Positions 1 through 6,924 of a stretch of DNA of 64,000 nucleotides are shown one piece after another. Source of the DNA: Jiangella gansuensis DSM 44835 (lineage in GTDB: Bacteria > Actinomycetota > Actinomycetes > Jiangellales > Jiangellaceae); contig NZ_KI911782.1 of the NCBI RefSeq assembly GCF_000515395.1, positions 721,090 to 785,089 on the forward strand, read 5' to 3'. A program made the translations under genes and the position numbers. The notes below the pieces were generated by a model. It was given only the letters and a program-made list of their open reading frames with translations, was not told the DNA's origin and did not search any database. Each line of letters starts with the position of its first letter. Within the stretch, counting starts at the first letter, position 1.

Positions 1-2
1 TG

Positions 3-272
3 CGGAACGTCCTCGGCCGCCGCGCTACCTACGAAGAGCGCCAGCAGTTCCTGTCGACGTTGCGTGAACAGGAGGAGTCCAGCCCCGGCATCACAACCAC
101 GTCGTACGAGTACGACGGTGAGCAAGGTACTCCGGTCTCCGTGTCGTCTACGACGACGGGCGGCGCCCCGGACGCCGGCACGGCTGCTCAGGCTTGGGCC
201 GATGAGGAACACATGGAAGAGCAGCAAGCGGTTCTGGCTGCGTCGTATCTCGACGTCTTGAAGGGCCTGTGA
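3..272 (+). CDS. Partial phage-element protein, C-terminal 89 residues
   Basis: The reading frame is open from base 3 and its start lies outside the window. The visible part is acidic and rich in Ser, Thr and Glu (EQEESSPG, STTTGGAPDAG), followed by an Ala/Glu helix and the ending SYLDVLKGL. The stop TGA at 270-272 shares one base with the ATG of the next small gene, a tight coupling typical of phage late genes. I recognise no family. A small virion or scaffold-like role is only inferred from the neighbours. Confidence 0.55.
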   Translation, partial: RNVLGRRATYEERQQFLSTLREQEESSPGITTTSYEYDGEQGTPVSVSSTTTGGAPDAGTAAQAWADEEHMEEQQAVLAASYLDVLKGL

Positions 273-403
273 TGGACCTCGATCTAAGGGACCCTGTCGT
301 TGCCCGCGCCGTTGTCACGGCTGGCCTTGCTCACGAGTTAGGCCGCTGGCCTACCAAAGAGGAGATTAAGGCCACGGTGTTGACCTACCTCATCAACAAC
401 TGA
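272..403 (+). CDS. Small 43-residue phage-element protein
   Basis: The ATG overlaps the preceding stop by one base and the frame ends at TGA 401-403, just before an intrinsic terminator. The sequence starts MDLDLRDPVVARAVV and ends TVLTYLINN; it is predicted to be mostly helical, with no membrane segment or cysteine. The overlap with the upstream gene and the terminator directly behind it argue that it is the last gene of a transcription unit. Function unknown; no family recognised. Confidence 0.55.
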   Translation: MDLDLRDPVVARAVVTAGLAHELGRWPTKEEIKATVLTYLINN

Positions 404-416
404 CCTAGCTCACCAG

Positions 417-452
417 AAAGCCCCGGAGATCCACCACTCTCCGGGGCTTTTC
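417..452 (+). terminator. Intrinsic terminator
   Basis: A perfect 10-bp stem, AGCCCCGGAG (419-428) with CTCCGGGGCT (439-448), has a 10-base loop and is followed by TTTTCC. It ends the small-gene unit that stops at 403. Confidence 0.85.
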
Positions 453-487
453 CATGCCCGAAAACAATTTCGAATTGAGTTCATCAC

Positions 488-1852
488 ATGGCTTTCAGAA
501 ACGCTGGCGCGACTCCTGTATCGAGCGTCGTCTCTTCTGTCCAGATTACCCTAGGCTCCAATATTCAGCCGGGTGACATCATCACAGTTGGCGCTAGTTG
601 GCAGGGTAACCACACCTCCAGCACTGGCCTCAACATCTCATCGTCCAATGCTGGAGACTTTGAGGACCTCTCGGGCTGGCAAATCATTGGGTCTGGTGCC
701 GCTCGCCAAGTCTTCAGACGAGTTGCCATCGCCGGGGACGCCAACTCCACCATCACCATCTCCACCAACGGTGGCACGACTGGCCGGGTCATTGCCTTCT
801 ACCACGCGGCCAGTGGCCTTGATTCGACTGCGACGCCGGTTGTGGCCGGCTCTGGTGGAAGCTCGGGCACGGTCCTCGACTTCCCGAGTGCCCAGCCAAC
901 GGAAGGCTGGTCTGGGGGAACCGCTGTCTACCTGGGGATGTACACCGTCACCAGCGGTGGGCAGCCGACGTTCGACGTCGGCTCGTCCGGCACCACAATG
1001 CGCGCTCAGGGAACCACCGTCCATGGTTCGGGTAGCAATTCGGCGGCGCTGGTTGCTGACAAGACGTTCACTGGTGACGCGCAGATTCCCAGCGTCACAA
1101 TGGATTCGGACATCGCAGTACAGAACCGCCTTCAGCTGGTCATCCTCTACCTGGAGAGTGGCGTTCCGAAGCCCATCGCCAACGCCGGCCCGGATCAGAA
1201 CGTTGCCGCAGGCGCCACCGTCAACCTGGATGGCTCGGCTACCGCCAATGGCGGTGCTGGCGCACCGTACACGTGGCAGTGGACCCAGCTCTCCGGGCCG
1301 GCCGTCACGCTGAACGACCCCACGGCGGAGAACCCCAGCTTCACTGCACCCGCCGTGTCCAGCTCGGTGGTTCTCCAGCTCATCGCCACTGATGCGGGCG
1401 CCGTCGCCTCTGACCCCGCCACGGTCACCATCAACGTGCTGGGCGCTGAGGACACGGCGTACCCGAACGCTGACGTGACCGTGGCGAACTGGACGCCGAG
1501 CACAGGCAGCACCATCTGGCCGGTTCTCTCGGACGGCACTGACACCACGTACGCCACGAGTGCAGAGAACCCCAACGGTCAACTGCTTCGAGTCGGGATG
1601 TCTGAACTGACAGACCCGACGTCACCCGACGTCGTCAACCTGACGGTGCGGGCGCGTAAGCGAAGCGCCAGCAGCGGAACGCTGACGGTTCAGCTGATTG
1701 AGGGTGCCAGCACGGTGCGAGCCACGCTGCTCAACGCGCCGCTCCCCGACACCTTCTCCTCGATCCAGCTCAACATCACCCCTGCTGAGTACGACACGGT
1801 GACGGACTGGAATGACGTCGACGTGGTCCTGAGTGTTGAGGCGGCTGCGTGA
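488..1852 (+). CDS. Phage surface or tail protein with PKD/Ig-like domain (454 aa)
   Basis: The N-terminal 220 residues form a beta-rich jelly-roll-like region without a signal peptide (MAFRNAGATPVSSVV...). Residues about 225-320 form a PKD/REJ-type Ig fold with the signatures ANAGPDQNVAAGATVNLDGS, WQWTQLSGP and LQLIATDAG. The last 130 residues (YPNADVTVANW...) look like another beta-sandwich, perhaps carbohydrate-binding. In actinophages, proteins of this layout are minor tail or capsid-decoration proteins that contact the cell surface. That role is inferred here from the absence of a secretion signal and from the phage-like neighbours. The stop overlaps the next ATG (TGATG). Confidence 0.65.
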   Translation: MAFRNAGATPVSSVVSSVQITLGSNIQPGDIITVGASWQGNHTSSTGLNISSSNAGDFEDLSGWQIIGSGAARQVFRRVAIAGDANSTITISTNGGTTGRVIAFYHAASGLDSTATPVVAGSGGSSGTVLDFPSAQPTEGWSGGTAVYLGMYTVTSGGQPTFDVGSSGTTMRAQGTTVHGSGSNSAALVADKTFTGDAQIPSVTMDSDIAVQNRLQLVILYLESGVPKPIANAGPDQNVAAGATVNLDGSATANGGAGAPYTWQWTQLSGPAVTLNDPTAENPSFTAPAVSSSVVLQLIATDAGAVASDPATVTINVLGAEDTAYPNADVTVANWTPSTGSTIWPVLSDGTDTTYATSAENPNGQLLRVGMSELTDPTSPDVVNLTVRARKRSASSGTLTVQLIEGASTVRATLLNAPLPDTFSSIQLNITPAEYDTVTDWNDVDVVLSVEAAA

Positions 1853-1983
1853 TGGGGACCGTGGACCTGAGCCAGTTCGTCCTTACAGTGACCAGGGCCG
1901 ATGAAGAGCCTGCGGCCACCGTCGATCTGTCGCAGTTCATCATCACCGTTACCCCTGCGACAAGCGACGAGGCGGAGTCGTGA
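1852..1983 (+). CDS. 43-residue protein made of two tandem repeats
   Basis: The ATG overlaps the stop of the tail-like gene and the TGA overlaps the GTG of the next gene (GTGA). The whole protein is two copies of one motif: TVDLSQFVLTVTRA near residues 4-17 and TVDLSQFIITVTPA near residues 23-36, joined by an acidic linker. Two short beta-strand motifs in so small a protein suggest an accessory that adds strands to a partner, perhaps the tail-like protein. No family recognised; the partner idea is inference. Confidence 0.55.
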   Translation: MGTVDLSQFVLTVTRADEEPAATVDLSQFIITVTPATSDEAES

Positions 1984-2204
1984 ACCTCGTCCAGTACTGC
2001 GAGACGCACCGGTCCCCGCACTGCAAGCCGTCCAAGTGTCCTGACGTGCGGCTGTACCACTGGCAACCCCTCACCCAGCATGAGGCGAAGTGCCAGGGTC
2101 CGCACTGCTCCAAGACCTTCACGGCCTACCGCTCGACGGCGAAGTACCACGCACCTGCCTGCCGTCAGGCGGCCTACCGAGTCAAGCCGCGGTTGTCACG
2201 CTAA
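1980..2204 (+). CDS. Small Cys/His-rich zinc-finger-like phage-element protein (74 aa)
   Basis: The GTG start overlaps the previous stop by four bases. Six cysteines and several histidines occur in pairs (YCETH, HCKPSKC, CQGPHC, HAPAC), the pattern of a small zinc-binding domain. The C-terminus is basic (AYRVKPRLSR). Such miniature zinc fingers are common in actinophage genomes and usually bind nucleic acid or protein. Metal binding is suggested only by cysteine spacing, and the function is unknown. Confidence 0.55.
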   Translation: MNLVQYCETHRSPHCKPSKCPDVRLYHWQPLTQHEAKCQGPHCSKTFTAYRSTAKYHAPACRQAAYRVKPRLSR

Positions 2205-2218
2205 GACCCCTGGAATCG

Positions 2219-2246
2219 GCTGCCGGGTACTCGCGTGCCCGGCAGC
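2219..2246. repeat. 9-bp hairpin behind the zinc-finger-like gene
   Basis: GCTGCCGGG (2219-2227) pairs perfectly with CCCGGCAGC (2238-2246) across a 10-base loop. No T-run follows, so it is a weak terminator or an RNA-stability hairpin between the 1980-2204 gene and the next unit. Confidence 0.5.
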
Positions 2247-2336
2247 TCCGCCAGGCCCCACCTGACCCCAGGGAGCGCCGGAAACAGGGGGTCTGCTCCC
2301 GACTTAGCGTTACGCCACTATCCCGGAGGGCAGCTC

Positions 2337-2771
2337 ATGAATCGCAAGCTCTCGATGCCGGCCCAGCAGCTCCGCGACTTCGCCGAGTACCTGAGTGTCC
2401 CCGTCCGTGAGGACGGGGCGCTCGTCGTCTGTGCCGAGCTGTGTAGGCCGCCCAGGTGCGGCCACCAAAAGCTCAACGTAACGCCCATGGAGGGAAGCAA
2501 TGATCAGCGGAGTTCTGCACTGTCCACCAGCCACCCCTTGCTGCCGGTGCGGGGAGGAGATCCAGGGCAGGGCGCGGATGGACGGACGGAGTCCGATCCA
2601 TGCGTCGTGCGTGACCCTGAACGAGTGGAACCAGGCCCTCAGGGCCGGCCTGTGGTGGCCGACACCGACGCCCAAGCCGGTGGGAGTGCCGACGTTCTCG
2701 TGGCACGTCGAGGACTACGACGCCACATGGGTCAGTGGTTCGCCCACTGGCGAACCTCCCGAGGAGCCTGA
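2337..2771 (+). CDS. Hypothetical protein; C-terminal part doubtful
   Basis: An ATG with a good ribosome-binding site (GGAGGG, 6 bases upstream) opens a frame beginning MNRKLSMPAQQLRDFAEYL, VREDGALVVCAELC. The first 40 residues read like a real folded protein. After about 2440 the frame runs on for another 330 bases over a second, better supported gene (2500-2808), and its composition there looks like a shadow. Either the true product is short and the frame is now open by chance or mutation, or a one-base indel has removed a stop: the +1 frame has TAA near 2480. No family recognised. Confidence 0.35.
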   Translation: MNRKLSMPAQQLRDFAEYLSVPVREDGALVVCAELCRPPRCGHQKLNVTPMEGSNDQRSSALSTSHPLLPVRGGDPGQGADGRTESDPCVVRDPERVEPGPQGRPVVADTDAQAGGSADVLVARRGLRRHMGQWFAHWRTSRGA

Positions 2772-2808
2772 CGACGTTGCCTATGACGAGGAGCTGATCG
2801 CCGCATGA
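2500..2808 (+). CDS. Small phage-element protein with N-terminal zinc-ribbon-like motif (102 aa)
   Basis: The ATG lies behind GGAGGG at the usual distance, and the TGA overlaps the ATG of the next gene (ATGA). The N-terminus holds clustered cysteines (HCPPATPCCRCGEEI, then IHASC), which could bind a metal. The remainder is Trp- and Pro-rich with an acidic tail (EEPDDVAYDEELIAA). Coupling on both sides supports it as a real gene. Function unknown; the metal site is inferred from spacing only. Confidence 0.55.
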   Translation: MISGVLHCPPATPCCRCGEEIQGRARMDGRSPIHASCVTLNEWNQALRAGLWWPTPTPKPVGVPTFSWHVEDYDATWVSGSPTGEPPEEPDDVAYDEELIAA

Positions 2809-3068
2809 GCAAGCACGCGCCACTCGACGCGGTGCCGAAGCACCGCCAGGTGTTCCTGGTGCGCTGGGTCCTGCCCGGCAGGACCACTCAAGTGAGTTGG
2901 TACGGAACCGAGCACTTCGCCAGAGAGCGCGTCAAGTGGGTAACTGATCCCAGCCGTGGCGGTGAGGCCGCCGTCTACACGGCGGACGTTGGGACGTGGA
3001 TGGCACTGGAGCACGCTCCAGATGCCGACCCCACCGGAAGGAACTTCCGGATGGGAAGAGCGGTGTAA
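2805..3068 (+). CDS. Hypothetical phage-element protein (87 aa)
   Basis: It starts within the stop of the preceding gene (ATGA). It reads MSKHAPLDAVPKHRQVFLVRW and contains VSWYGTEHFARERVKWVTDP, a compact alpha/beta pattern with several aromatic residues and no signal or membrane segment. It is the last plus-strand gene before the element switches to minus-strand genes. No family recognised. Confidence 0.5.
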   Translation: MSKHAPLDAVPKHRQVFLVRWVLPGRTTQVSWYGTEHFARERVKWVTDPSRGGEAAVYTADVGTWMALEHAPDADPTGRNFRMGRAV

Positions 3069-3161
3069 CTGGCCCCTGCACCCTTGGCGGCGCTAGGTCG
3101 TAGCGTCGTGCCCTGAGAGGCCATACGCACGGGGGCGGAGGCCTGGGGCGGTGGGTGGGCA

Positions 3162-3428
3162 TCAACGGGTGAGGTCGCCTTGCCTCAGGATGCGCCACAC
3201 GTCCGATGCCCGCACCCACGCCAAGTCATCGGCGCCCTGATGACCAGCGCCTTCGATCTTGACCATGACGTGTGTCTGCGTCCAACGGATGGCAACTGCC
3301 GGTCGGTAGTGCACGCCGTTGGCCTCGTTGATCAGGCGAACGATGACGGGTATGTGGCCCTGGTTGCGTGGAGGCACGCCCTGTGGCGGCATCTCCTCGT
3401 TCGCATAGTAGAAGTTCGGCGTGGGCAC
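3162..3428 (-). CDS. Hypothetical phage-element protein (88 aa)
   Basis: This minus-strand frame uses a GTG start at 3428 and gives MPTPNFYYANEEMPPQ, then HIPVIVRLINEANGVHYRPAVAI and a C-terminal helix ending ILRQGDLTR. The strand pattern resembles a small SH3- or OB-like barrel, but that is only an impression. No clear ribosome-binding site precedes the GTG, so an internal ATG near residue 13 is possible. It lies downstream of the lipoprotein gene on the same strand and may share its transcript. Confidence 0.45.
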   Translation of the reverse strand: MPTPNFYYANEEMPPQGVPPRNQGHIPVIVRLINEANGVHYRPAVAIRWTQTHVMVKIEGAGHQGADDLAWVRASDVWRILRQGDLTR

Positions 3429-3469
3429 TAGGCCAGAGTAGAACTGGTGTTCGATCCCTGGCCAATGGA

Positions 3470-3772
3470 TCAGCAGACCTCTTCAAGGAACACGACGGCC
3501 ACCCAGTCATGGAACGGGCGGTCGGGCGGGTAGTTCGTCTTCATGGCGTCAACGACGAACTCACCGCCGTATTGCTCGAAGCCGTCGCACATGAGACGGC
3601 GTTCCCCGTCCGAGGCGTGGTCCCACAGGTCCATGAGCATGCTCGCGAACAGCATTTCGCTCTCGCTCATGGGTGGGGTGCTCGGTGGCGGTGGCGGGGT
3701 GCGTTCCGCCTCGATGACGCAGCCCGACAATGCCAGGACAGCAAGCGCTGTCACGAACCCCCGTGCCTTCAT
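3470..3772 (-). CDS. Small lipoprotein of the integrated element (100 aa)
   Basis: The ATG at 3772 follows a G-rich ribosome-binding site. The N-terminus is a lipoprotein signal: basic MKAR, a hydrophobic stretch FVTALAVLALSGC with the lipobox LSGC, so the mature protein would begin at Cys18. A Pro-rich linker and a helical domain of about 65 residues with two further cysteines follow. Prophage-borne lipoproteins often alter the host surface or block superinfection. That is a possible role here, not a demonstrated one. Confidence 0.6.
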   Translation of the reverse strand: MKARGFVTALAVLALSGCVIEAERTPPPPPSTPPMSESEMLFASMLMDLWDHASDGERRLMCDGFEQYGGEFVVDAMKTNYPPDRPFHDWVAVVFLEEVC

Positions 3773-3842
3773 GATGCCCCCCAGCTCATGAACGGATGAC
3801 CCACGCTACAGCGCAGGTCGGACAGAACGTAGACGACGAAGA

Positions 3843-3878
3843 GCCCCGCCCGGTTTACCGCCGGGCGGGGCCTTCTTT
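3843..3878. terminator. Terminator hairpin, possibly bidirectional, behind the integrase gene
   Basis: GCCCCGCCCGG (3843-3853) pairs perfectly with CCGGGCGGGGC (3861-3871) over a 7-base loop. The plus strand continues CTTCTTT and the minus strand CTCTTCG, so it could stop transcripts from the minus-strand integrase unit and others. Confidence 0.7.
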
Positions 3879-3895
3879 GCATTCAGGGTCTGCGG

Positions 3896-4513
3896 TCAGG
3901 CCGTCTGCCAGTCACGAGCGCGCATCGTCTGCACAACATCGGTAGGGCGAAGGTGGTCGACGTACCTACTCGTGATGGCCAGCGAGGCATGACCAAGCTG
4001 GCGCTGGATGCTGTGCACCGGGGTCCCGGTCTCAGCCATGTCGAACGCCAGGCTGTGGCGTAGCCCGTGCGGGTGCACCCTCTTGGCGATCCCGGCCTTC
4101 ATGCCGAGCTTGGCCAGTGCTGCCCGGACGTAGCGGGGCGACATCAGGTCGCCCACGTGGCCCTTCGAGTAGCTGGCGAACACCGGGTGCCGGTGCGTCA
4201 GCCCGAGCTGTGCCCTGCGGTCCAGCCACGCCTGGATCAGGGATGCCGAGTACGGGTCGATCCCCACGAGACGGGACTTGCCGCCCTTCCCGTTGCGCAC
4301 GCGGACGGTGCCCGCGTCCAAGTCCACGTCCTTGGGCAGTAGCGCCAGGGCCTCAGAGATCCGGAGCCCGGAGCCGTAGAGCGTGGCCACCAGGGCACGA
4401 AGCCGGACACCGGAGTTGCTACGCCGGGAGGCGGCGCCCAGCAGGGCGCCAACCTCGGCACGGGTCAACGGTTCCGGTGGGAACCGCATGCCCTTGTTCG
4501 ACGGCGGGGTCAT
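3896..4513 (-). CDS. Tyrosine recombinase/integrase, catalytic domain only (205 aa)
   Basis: The full catalytic set of phage integrases is visible: Arg51 in GSGLRISEAL, Lys79 in GKGGKSR, His149 and Arg152 in HPHGLRHS, His175 in LGHAS and the nucleophile Tyr184 in SRYVDHL. It should cut and rejoin DNA at the attachment sites through a 3'-phosphotyrosine. Family members usually have 300-400 residues with an N-terminal core-binding domain; here only about 15 residues precede the catalytic fold. The ATG sits two bases after the stop of a 28-residue gene whose end supplies the ribosome-binding site (GGAGG), so no longer form begins nearby. It may be a naturally minimal recombinase or may rely on a partner for arm binding. 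Confidence 0.85.
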   Translation of the reverse strand: MTPPSNKGMRFPPEPLTRAEVGALLGAASRRSNSGVRLRALVATLYGSGLRISEALALLPKDVDLDAGTVRVRNGKGGKSRLVGIDPYSASLIQAWLDRRAQLGLTHRHPVFASYSKGHVGDLMSPRYVRAALAKLGMKAGIAKRVHPHGLRHSLAFDMAETGTPVHSIQRQLGHASLAITSRYVDHLRPTDVVQTMRARDWQTA

Positions 4514-4515
4514 GG

Positions 4516-4602
4516 CTACCTCCCGATCAGTGAGGCGGCGACGAACGCCGCCATGCTGATGAAGACGAGGGCCAGGAGCAGGAGCGCAAAGTCCCGGTTC
4601 AT
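4516..4602 (-). CDS. 28-residue single-span membrane peptide upstream of the integrase
   Basis: The ATG at 4602 overlaps the stop of the 45-residue gene (ATGA), and its own TAG lies two bases before the integrase ATG. The product, [20 protein letters not shown] followed by VAASLIGR, is one hydrophobic helix with charged ends: a bare transmembrane span. Its place in a tightly packed three-gene unit argues that it is translated. Function unknown; it may serve mainly to couple translation of the integrase. Confidence 0.5.
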   Translation of the reverse strand: MNRDFALLLLALVFISMAAFVAASLIGR

Positions 4603-4736
4603 CGCTTCAGGTCCTGGAAGGAGACCCGACGGCGCGGCTCCGGCGGTCCAGCCGCTTCGGGGGACCGGGCGAACTCGTCTAGCAGGTAGTACTCGTCGTC
4701 GTGCTCAGGTGCGTCGATGGGGAATACTGCGGACAC
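4599..4736 (-). CDS. 45-residue acidic protein opening the integrase operon
   Basis: The GTG at 4736 has an excellent ribosome-binding site (GGGAGG, about 6 bases before it), and its TGA overlaps the next ATG. The sequence is acidic at the front ([19 protein letters not shown]) and basic at the end ([14 protein letters not shown]). In small actinomycete integrative elements the gene before int is often an excisionase or regulator, but no helix-turn-helix is visible here, so that role is not supported. Function unknown. Confidence 0.5.
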   Translation of the reverse strand: MSAVFPIDAPEHDDEYYLLDEFARSPEAAGPPEPRRRVSFQDLKR

Positions 4737-4739
4737 GGC

Positions 4740-4932
4740 TGCCTCCCGTAAGGCGGTCGAGGGAGCCAGCGGGGGTGCTTCCCCGCTGGCCTCCCGCTCC
4801 GCTCGAAGGCAATCCCAAATGCTGGCACTGGGAATACGACGAGAGCCTGCTGCCCTGAGGTTCCCCCGCCTGCGGCGAACTCCTGCCGCGAGCGCGGCCC
4901 GGGCGACCCCCGCGCCGCTTACGCTTGGGAGC
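4740..4932. other. Element/host junction; presumed right attachment region
   Basis: All element genes end by 4736 and the first host gene starts at 4933, so the right attachment site should lie here. No tRNA 3' end is visible. A strong imperfect inverted repeat (GGGAGCCAGCGGGG at 4761-4774 with CCCCGCTGGCCTCCC at 4781-4795) could be a recombinase or excisionase site, or a leader hairpin of the integrase operon. Further on, TCCCA and TGGGA flank ATGCTGGCA near 4811-4833. The core cannot be named without the left end. Confidence 0.35.
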
Positions 4933-5850
4933 GTGTCCGAACTGCGCCAGAGTGCTTCCGGGGTGCTGCGCGTTCCCGAATCGCCGGTGGGGCTGTCTAC
5001 GGCGTCGGTGTACCCGCAGGGAGTCGCGACCGCCTTCGAGATGGCGGCGTCGCTGGGTTACGACGGCGTAGAGCTGATGGTCTGGACCGACCCGGTCAGC
5101 CAGGACATCGACCAGGTCCACGATCTGGCGCAGCGCTACGGCATGCCGGTGCTGTCGGTGCACGCGCCGTGCCTGCTGATCACCCAGCGGGTGTGGTCGC
5201 CGGACCCGATGCAGCGGCTCACCCGCTCGCTGGAGGCGGCCAGGCGGCTCGGCTCGTCCACCGTCGTCGTCCACCCGCCCTTTCGCTGGCAGCGCGAGTA
5301 CGCACGCAACTTCGTGGAGACGGTGGCGCGGCTGGAGGACGAGTCCGGCGTCACCATCGCGGTCGAGAACATGTACCCCTGGCGTGCGGCCGGCCGCGAG
5401 GTGGCCGCGTACGCGCCGGACTGGGACCCCACAGACGAGGACTACCGGCACATCACGCTCGATCTGTCGCACGCCGCGGTGGCCGGCATGGATTCACTGG
5501 AGATGGCCGAGTCGCTGGGCGACCGGCTCAGTCACGTGCACATGACCGACGGCACCGGCTCGTCGCGTGACGAGCACCTGATCCCGGGGCGCGGCAAGCA
5601 GCCGTGTTCGGCACTGCTGGAGCGGTTGGCCCGCATCGAGTGGTCCGGGGCGGTCATCCTCGAAGTGACCACCCGCCGGGCGCGCAGCACCGCGGAGCGC
5701 GAGGCGGATCTCGCCGAGGCATTGGCGTTCACCCGGCTCAACCTCGCCGCGTCGGTGCAGACGGCGTTCGCCGTCGGCCCCGACGGCACGGCTCAGATGG
5801 TCGCGCGGGCACGCGAACGCGCCGAAGGCGGCATGACCTCCGGCGCGTGA
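4933..5850 (+). CDS. Sugar phosphate isomerase/epimerase family protein (305 aa)
   Basis: This is a TIM-barrel protein of the xylose isomerase-like/AP endonuclease 2 superfamily. It shows the usual sequence of strands with acid and His ligands: [58 protein letters not shown] and VILEVTTRR. Glu, Asp and His in these motifs normally bind one to three divalent metals. The substrate is not predictable. The GTG at 4933 is chosen because the fold starts just after it and the upstream bases belong to the element junction; TACGCT about 10 bases before may be a -10 box of a leaderless gene. The C-terminus ([17 protein letters not shown]) extends beyond the barrel. Confidence 0.75.
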   Translation: MSELRQSASGVLRVPESPVGLSTASVYPQGVATAFEMAASLGYDGVELMVWTDPVSQDIDQVHDLAQRYGMPVLSVHAPCLLITQRVWSPDPMQRLTRSLEAARRLGSSTVVVHPPFRWQREYARNFVETVARLEDESGVTIAVENMYPWRAAGREVAAYAPDWDPTDEDYRHITLDLSHAAVAGMDSLEMAESLGDRLSHVHMTDGTGSSRDEHLIPGRGKQPCSALLERLARIEWSGAVILEVTTRRARSTAEREADLAEALAFTRLNLAASVQTAFAVGPDGTAQMVARARERAEGGMTSGA

Positions 5851-5867
5851 ACAAGCGCCGCCGAGCA

Positions 5868-5920
5868 GCACGGGGGAGATTGCCGCAGGAGAATGCGGTC
5901 GGGCAACCTCCGCCCCGTGC
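5868..5920. terminator. Bidirectional terminator hairpin between convergent genes
   Basis: GCACGGGG (5868-5875) pairs with CCCCGTGC (5913-5920). An inner TTGCC...GGGCAA and CCGC/GCGG pairing makes a long branched hairpin between the plus-strand isomerase gene and the minus-strand secreted-protein gene. No clear U-run. Confidence 0.55.
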
Positions 5921-5965
5921 TCTCAGCTGTCAGGCGTCGAACACCTGGACGGTGTCAGGCAGGGT

Positions 5966-6457
5966 TCAGTTGCCCTGCGGGAGCAGCTGCGTGCCCTCGG
6001 GCAGCAGGTCGAGCAGCTCCTGCTCGGTCAGCTCGTCCAGAGCAACACCCTCCGGCAGCAGCTCGGTCAGCTGCTCCTGCATGTCGGCCGGGATCTCCTC
6101 CGAGCCGTTGCAGGCCTCGTACTCGCCGTACTGGCTGCCCAGCAGGATGTTGAACGGGCCCTGCCAGAACCACGGCAGGATGCAGGCGTTGTCGCCGATG
6201 CTGCTGCCCTCGGTGTCCTCAGCGGCACCGTTGCAGGCCGAGTACGACCCGTCCTGGTTCTCGACCAGGAAGTTGATCGGGCCCTGCCAGAACCAGGGCA
6301 GGACGCAGGCGTTGTTCAGGATGTCGACCTCGGGCAGCGCGTCGGTGCCCGGGACCTCGACACGGTCGGAGCCGGTAGCGGAGGCCGTAGCCCCGAAGCC
6401 GACGCAGGCCGCGAAGGCGACGCCAGCGACGAGAGCGCCGCGCAGTACGTTCTTCAC
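5966..6457 (-). CDS. Secreted protein with two Trp-rich Cys-paired repeats (163 aa)
   Basis: The GTG at 6457 follows GAGGAG. A Sec signal peptide (basic MKNVLR, hydrophobic core, likely cleavage after ATASA at residue 27) precedes two near-identical repeats of about 29 residues: 49-77, with ACVLPWFWQGP and ending SACNG, and 90-118, with ACILPWFWQGP and ending EACNG. In each, two cysteines are 24 residues apart (51/75 and 92/116), as expected of one disulfide per repeat. The tail has Leu-Pro-Glu repeats (LLPEGVALDEL, LLPEGTQLLPQGN). An amphipathic surface-active or cell-wall protein is plausible, rather like chaplins in size and secretion, but the sequence is not a chaplin. No family recognised. 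Confidence 0.6.
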   Translation of the reverse strand: MKNVLRGALVAGVAFAACVGFGATASATGSDRVEVPGTDALPEVDILNNACVLPWFWQGPINFLVENQDGSYSACNGAAEDTEGSSIGDNACILPWFWQGPFNILLGSQYGEYEACNGSEEIPADMQEQLTELLPEGVALDELTEQELLDLLPEGTQLLPQGN

Positions 6458-6886
6458 AACAATACTCCTCGAATGATCACACTGTGTTGCGGGCGGATGG
6501 TGCCGTGATGCGCATCAGCACGACAGCTTTGACGGGTCGAGCGCCTATGTCAAGCGTGTTGTCGGAGAGTCACCTCATTGGTGTGACAGGTCTGGTCGGA
6601 TGTTTCTTCCCGCCGCCGGATTTCGGCCGCCCGAACTGCTGTGTCCTGCGGGTTTGATGCCACCAGTCCCAGTCTGGGGTGGTTTGCGGTGCGCGTTGGT
6701 CATTATCTGACGGCTGTCGGGAATGTGCCGAACCGGCTGCCCAAGCAAAGGCACGTTCCAGAACACCGAATTTCGGTGAGAAAGGGTTCGATCGGCACAT
6801 TGAGGAGTTCTCGTAGCAGGTGCGGAATCGGGCGGCGCTGGATGACGTGTCGCGGCCGGTTGACGCGACGGTGCTGGCAGCGGCAG
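6458..6886. other. Intergenic stretch without a recognised gene
   Basis: Between the divergent secreted-protein and TetR genes I see no credible coding frame; open frames here lack ribosome-binding sites and coding character. Local GC is lower than in the flanks. It should hold the promoters of both genes, but no convincing -35/-10 pair stands out. Confidence 0.4.
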
Positions 6887-6904
6887 ATTCATCGCATGCT
6901 GAAT
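6887..6904. promoter_or_regulatory. Candidate TetR operator 1, upstream of the regulator
   Basis: The 18-bp sequence ATTCATCGCATGCTGAAT has inverted ends ATTCA/TGAAT with an 8-base centre. It matches the site at 7694-7711 at 15 of 18 positions and lies 20 bases before the regulator's GTG, a good place for autorepression. Confidence 0.6.
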
Positions 6905-6924
6905 TGTGTGCCGGTGGGGCCGTC

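Noticed and set aside
1-4736. Complete prophage
   Set aside because: Only the right end is visible: no capsid, portal, terminase or lysis gene was recognised, so completeness cannot be judged.
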